64,000 nt of DNA from NCBI GenBank assembly GCA_034509425.1, contig JAVTVJ010001186.1, positions 434,001 to 498,000 of the forward strand. Direction: 5' to 3'. The position numbers were made by a program, and so were the translations under genes. Source of the DNA: Eopsaltria australis. Its lineage: Eukaryota; Chordata; Aves; Passeriformes; Petroicidae. The first letter of the stretch is position 1. Every line of letters starts with the position of its first letter. Shown in pieces: positions 61,541 through 64,000 of this stretch. The notes beneath the pieces are model-generated. The model ran no database searches and had not been told where the DNA came from. It worked only from the letters and a program-made list of their open reading frames with translations.

Positions 61541-62934
61541 ACGAGTGGCTTGTGCATAAAGAGGGCTTATATTAAAGGATTTACACCCTGGAAGACAAGC
61601 AGTACAGAGGTGGTGTAACAGATGCCTCTGAAATACCAGAGAAGAATAGGGACCTCTTAATTCATTGTGGCTCATAGCATGAGTACTGAGAGGCACAAAG
61701 GAATAACAAAAACCCCAGAGCAAATCCCCTTACAGCCAGCTCAAAGTCAAATCCTAAAATGCATCATCAGAGGATAATCTGTCAAAAAGCATAAACCAAG
61801 TGGAAAGGTATTAGGCAAAGGATATATCAACCAAACCCCATGCAATCTTTATCTCAGGAGGTTTGGGTTACTAGGGACCACTTCTCCATACTTTATACTT
61901 TTATAAGCATTCAGTGGTATTAGAAACATAGCAGAGGACTAAGCAGAACTGTAGACTGATTCAAAACAGCTCTTTTACTGGCATGTTCACAGAATAGTTA
62001 TGAGATTATTCAAGATTTGTTATGAATTGTTTTAAATTTCCAATTACATTTCCTTTTTTTTTTTTTTTGCAAAGGTATATGACGGAACTAATTTAGGACC
62101 TTGATTAAAAAAAGCCCAAATCATGTGTTTGAAAACATTATGAAGCTGGTGAGGAAGAAGTCTAGTCCACATTTTAAGTGTATCACACTGAGGAGAGTAG
62201 AAAACAAACAAAAATGCAGAAGGGTCTAATTACAGGGAGGCAACAAATCACAGCAATTTTTTTGTTCCTGATGAATAAGTTATGCTATTTAAATGTAGTT
62301 AGGATAGCAAGCCACAAACTGTCGTGGAATAGGAAATAATAATTTAAAATCATTTTTTCTAAACTGTGGCTTTGAAACCCCAAAACCTGGGAAGAAGAGA
62401 AGCAGATACAAGGGTGTGCTGGTCAGTTGGTGACAAGAGATGCAGTTTCCAAGAGTCTGTCACTCTGAAAGAATCGAAAGTATCCTGGAGATGTTTGTGA
62501 GACACAGGGTTTTGAACAGGGGTAAAAGATCTGCAATTGTGCTAAACTGAGTGATGAAAGCTCTGCACACTCAGTCAAAGCAGATTTTAAGCAATTCTTG
62601 TGAGCTGAAACTGAAGTAGTTACAGGTGTTTAGTTTATATATGGTATTTTTATGCTCGGTTTTTGCTTTCTTCTATTTTATTCTTTTGTGCTTTTTAATA
62701 AATTGATGCAAAGGAATCTGAAGTCACACTGCAGGTCTATGATCTCTACATTTCTTCTCTGTACTTCTGGTCATAGCATTTCCACTGACTGGGCTGATCA
62801 CCGAAGGACAGGGCTCAGCATTTTGATTTAAGCTCTGACTGAGTCCCACTTGACCAAAATTTGGTCTGGAGCGAGCTGAATGCCAGCTGCCATTGTTCTG
62901 TGTCATCTAGGAAGTCCCAAGGCAGCTATTGAGC
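61541..62934. other. Gene-free single-copy stretch
   Basis: About 1.4 kb of AT-rich sequence with a T-run at 62053-62069. No exon, RNA gene or transposon is recognisable. Confidence 0.5.
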
Positions 62935-63645
62935 TATTGATCCTTCCTCATAAGGATCACTGAATCCTACTCCCTGCTCCTCAAAGGACTACCTAAAACA
63001 TAACAATACAACCAAAAGTCTCATACAAATGTTCCTTGAGTTCTGACAGGCTTGGAGCTGTGACACTCCCTGGGGAACCTGTTGCAATGAAGAACCTTTT
63101 CACAATGCCCAGCGTGAACTTCTCCTGATGCAGCTCCATTCCACCTCCTCATGCCCTGTCAGCAGTCACAGAGAGAGGGGACAGCACCTGCCCCTCTGCT
63201 TTCCCCCTTGAGGAAGTTTTAGGCTGCCCTGAGGGCACCCCTCAGCCTTCTCCAAGCTGAGCAAACCCAGTGACCTCAGCCACTCATCCCAAGTCTTGCA
63301 CTTGAGACCTTACACCAGACAGCCTCCCCCAGACACAGTCAAATGGTTTGATGCCCTTCTGATATGAAGGCACCCAAAACTGCACACAGGACCTGAGGTG
63401 AGGCTGAAACTGTGCATTGCAGGGTAGTACAATCACTTCCCACAGTGATGCTCCCCAGCACACAGCCAGCCTTCTTTGTTGTCACGGCACACTGCTGACC
63501 CATATTCAACTTACCATCAGCTCAAACAACCACATCTCTTTCTGCAGGGCCTGCTCTCCTCCTTCAATTTTTATGCATAATCAGATACCCCATGCTAGGT
63601 GGAGAATCCAGTACTTGCTTTATTTCATATGTTTGGTGCTCACCC
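62935..63645 (-). mobile_element. CR1 LINE, 5'-truncated, RT thumb to 3' UTR
   Basis: This is a minus-strand CR1 copy. In sense direction it begins near 63645 with a decayed CACCTAGCATGGGG block, then GGAGAGCAGGCCCTGCAGAAAG, AAGTTGAATATGGGTCAGCAG (N-M-G-Q-Q, usually N-M-S-Q-Q) and CAGTTTTGGGTGCC. Next come a GAGTGGCTGAGGTCACTGGG block, GAAAAGGTTCTTCA and CAGGTTCCCCAGGGAGTGTCACAGC. The 3' UTR is badly decayed, but GGAGTAGGATTCAGTGATCCTTATGAGG-like sequence at about 62940-62980 marks its end. No open frame of note survives. It is the same general subfamily as the copy at 50-1416 and has the same orientation, but it is more diverged. Confidence 0.87.
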
Positions 63646-64000
63646 TGCTAACTCCTCCACAAAGATCCTTTTCTCCTTCTAAGAAGGGCATACCCCATAT
63701 GTTGCCAACAGGCTTGGTGTGATGTAGACCAACTCATGACAAAAAAGAAGAACTTCTGCCAGTGACGCCAGCCTTGGAGTCCAGTGTTGATCCTGCTGGG
63801 TCTTCATGTTTCTTCCTTCATCTTTCCCTGCAACTGGAAGGAAAGAAAAGAACATTTCTTTTCTTCATGATTCCCTAATGAATCCTTCCAAGGCCCAGTT
63901 GTCCTTGGGCTACTTACTGCAACTTCATCACTTCCTAAATAAAAAAAAAAATCAGTAATGGATAGTAATCCAAGGTCCATAACAGGATAGGAAGCTTTCT
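63646..64000. other. Unassigned end of window
   Basis: The last 355 bases hold no recognisable gene or repeat apart from a short A-run at 63940-63950. A gene or repeat crossing the edge could not be judged. Confidence 0.45.

Noticed and set aside
1..64000. Search by eye for tRNA, rRNA, LTR retrovirus ends, primer-binding sites and CRISPR arrays
   Set aside because: No convincing tRNA box pair, LTR pair, primer-binding site or regularly spaced repeat array was found. Old solo LTRs could be missed without a library search.

Overview
The window looks like non-coding DNA from a vertebrate nuclear genome, most likely a bird. It has no bacterial-style operons. Open reading frames are short, and the longest (about 210 codons) have no recognisable domain. 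The background is moderately AT-rich, with poly-A/poly-T runs and few CpGs. The only repeat family I can recognise is CR1, a chicken-repeat-1 LINE of the non-LTR retrotransposon class. CR1 also occurs in crocodilians and turtles. The low repeat density and the types of CR1 present point to a bird, perhaps a songbird, but that is inference.

Layout. A long 5'-truncated CR1 lies at 50-1416 on the minus strand. About 24 kb of mostly single-copy sequence follows. It is broken by a polypyrimidine tract (2557-2656), a pure G-run (7981-8006), T/G-rich and A-rich low-complexity tracts, a CpG-enriched patch with a possible conserved regulatory block behind it (about 19345-19910), a small CpG cluster (20565-20660) and a 200-bp T-rich tract (23655-23850). 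A plus-strand CR1 at 25843-26993 carries the best reverse transcriptase remnant. A divergent CR1 3' end follows at 27411-27670. At 31850-32920 a T/G-rich tract abuts two minus-strand CR1 pieces whose order is not collinear. Smaller CR1 ends lie at 40524-40618 and, much older, at 43275-43410. A 27-copy GCTCCA/GCCCCA hexamer array lies at 49479-49640. A GC-rich patch open in several frames lies at 60840-61540. A last minus-strand CR1 occupies 62935-63645.

I found no complete protein-coding gene, tRNA, rRNA, CRISPR array or known regulatory RNA. The only possible host coding piece is a 69-bp stretch at 48813-48881. It has a good acceptor and donor, an ATG, and a hydrophobic signal-peptide-like sequence that ends in phase 1. 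It is unproven. The window therefore reads as intergenic or long-intron DNA. No set of genes working together can be described.
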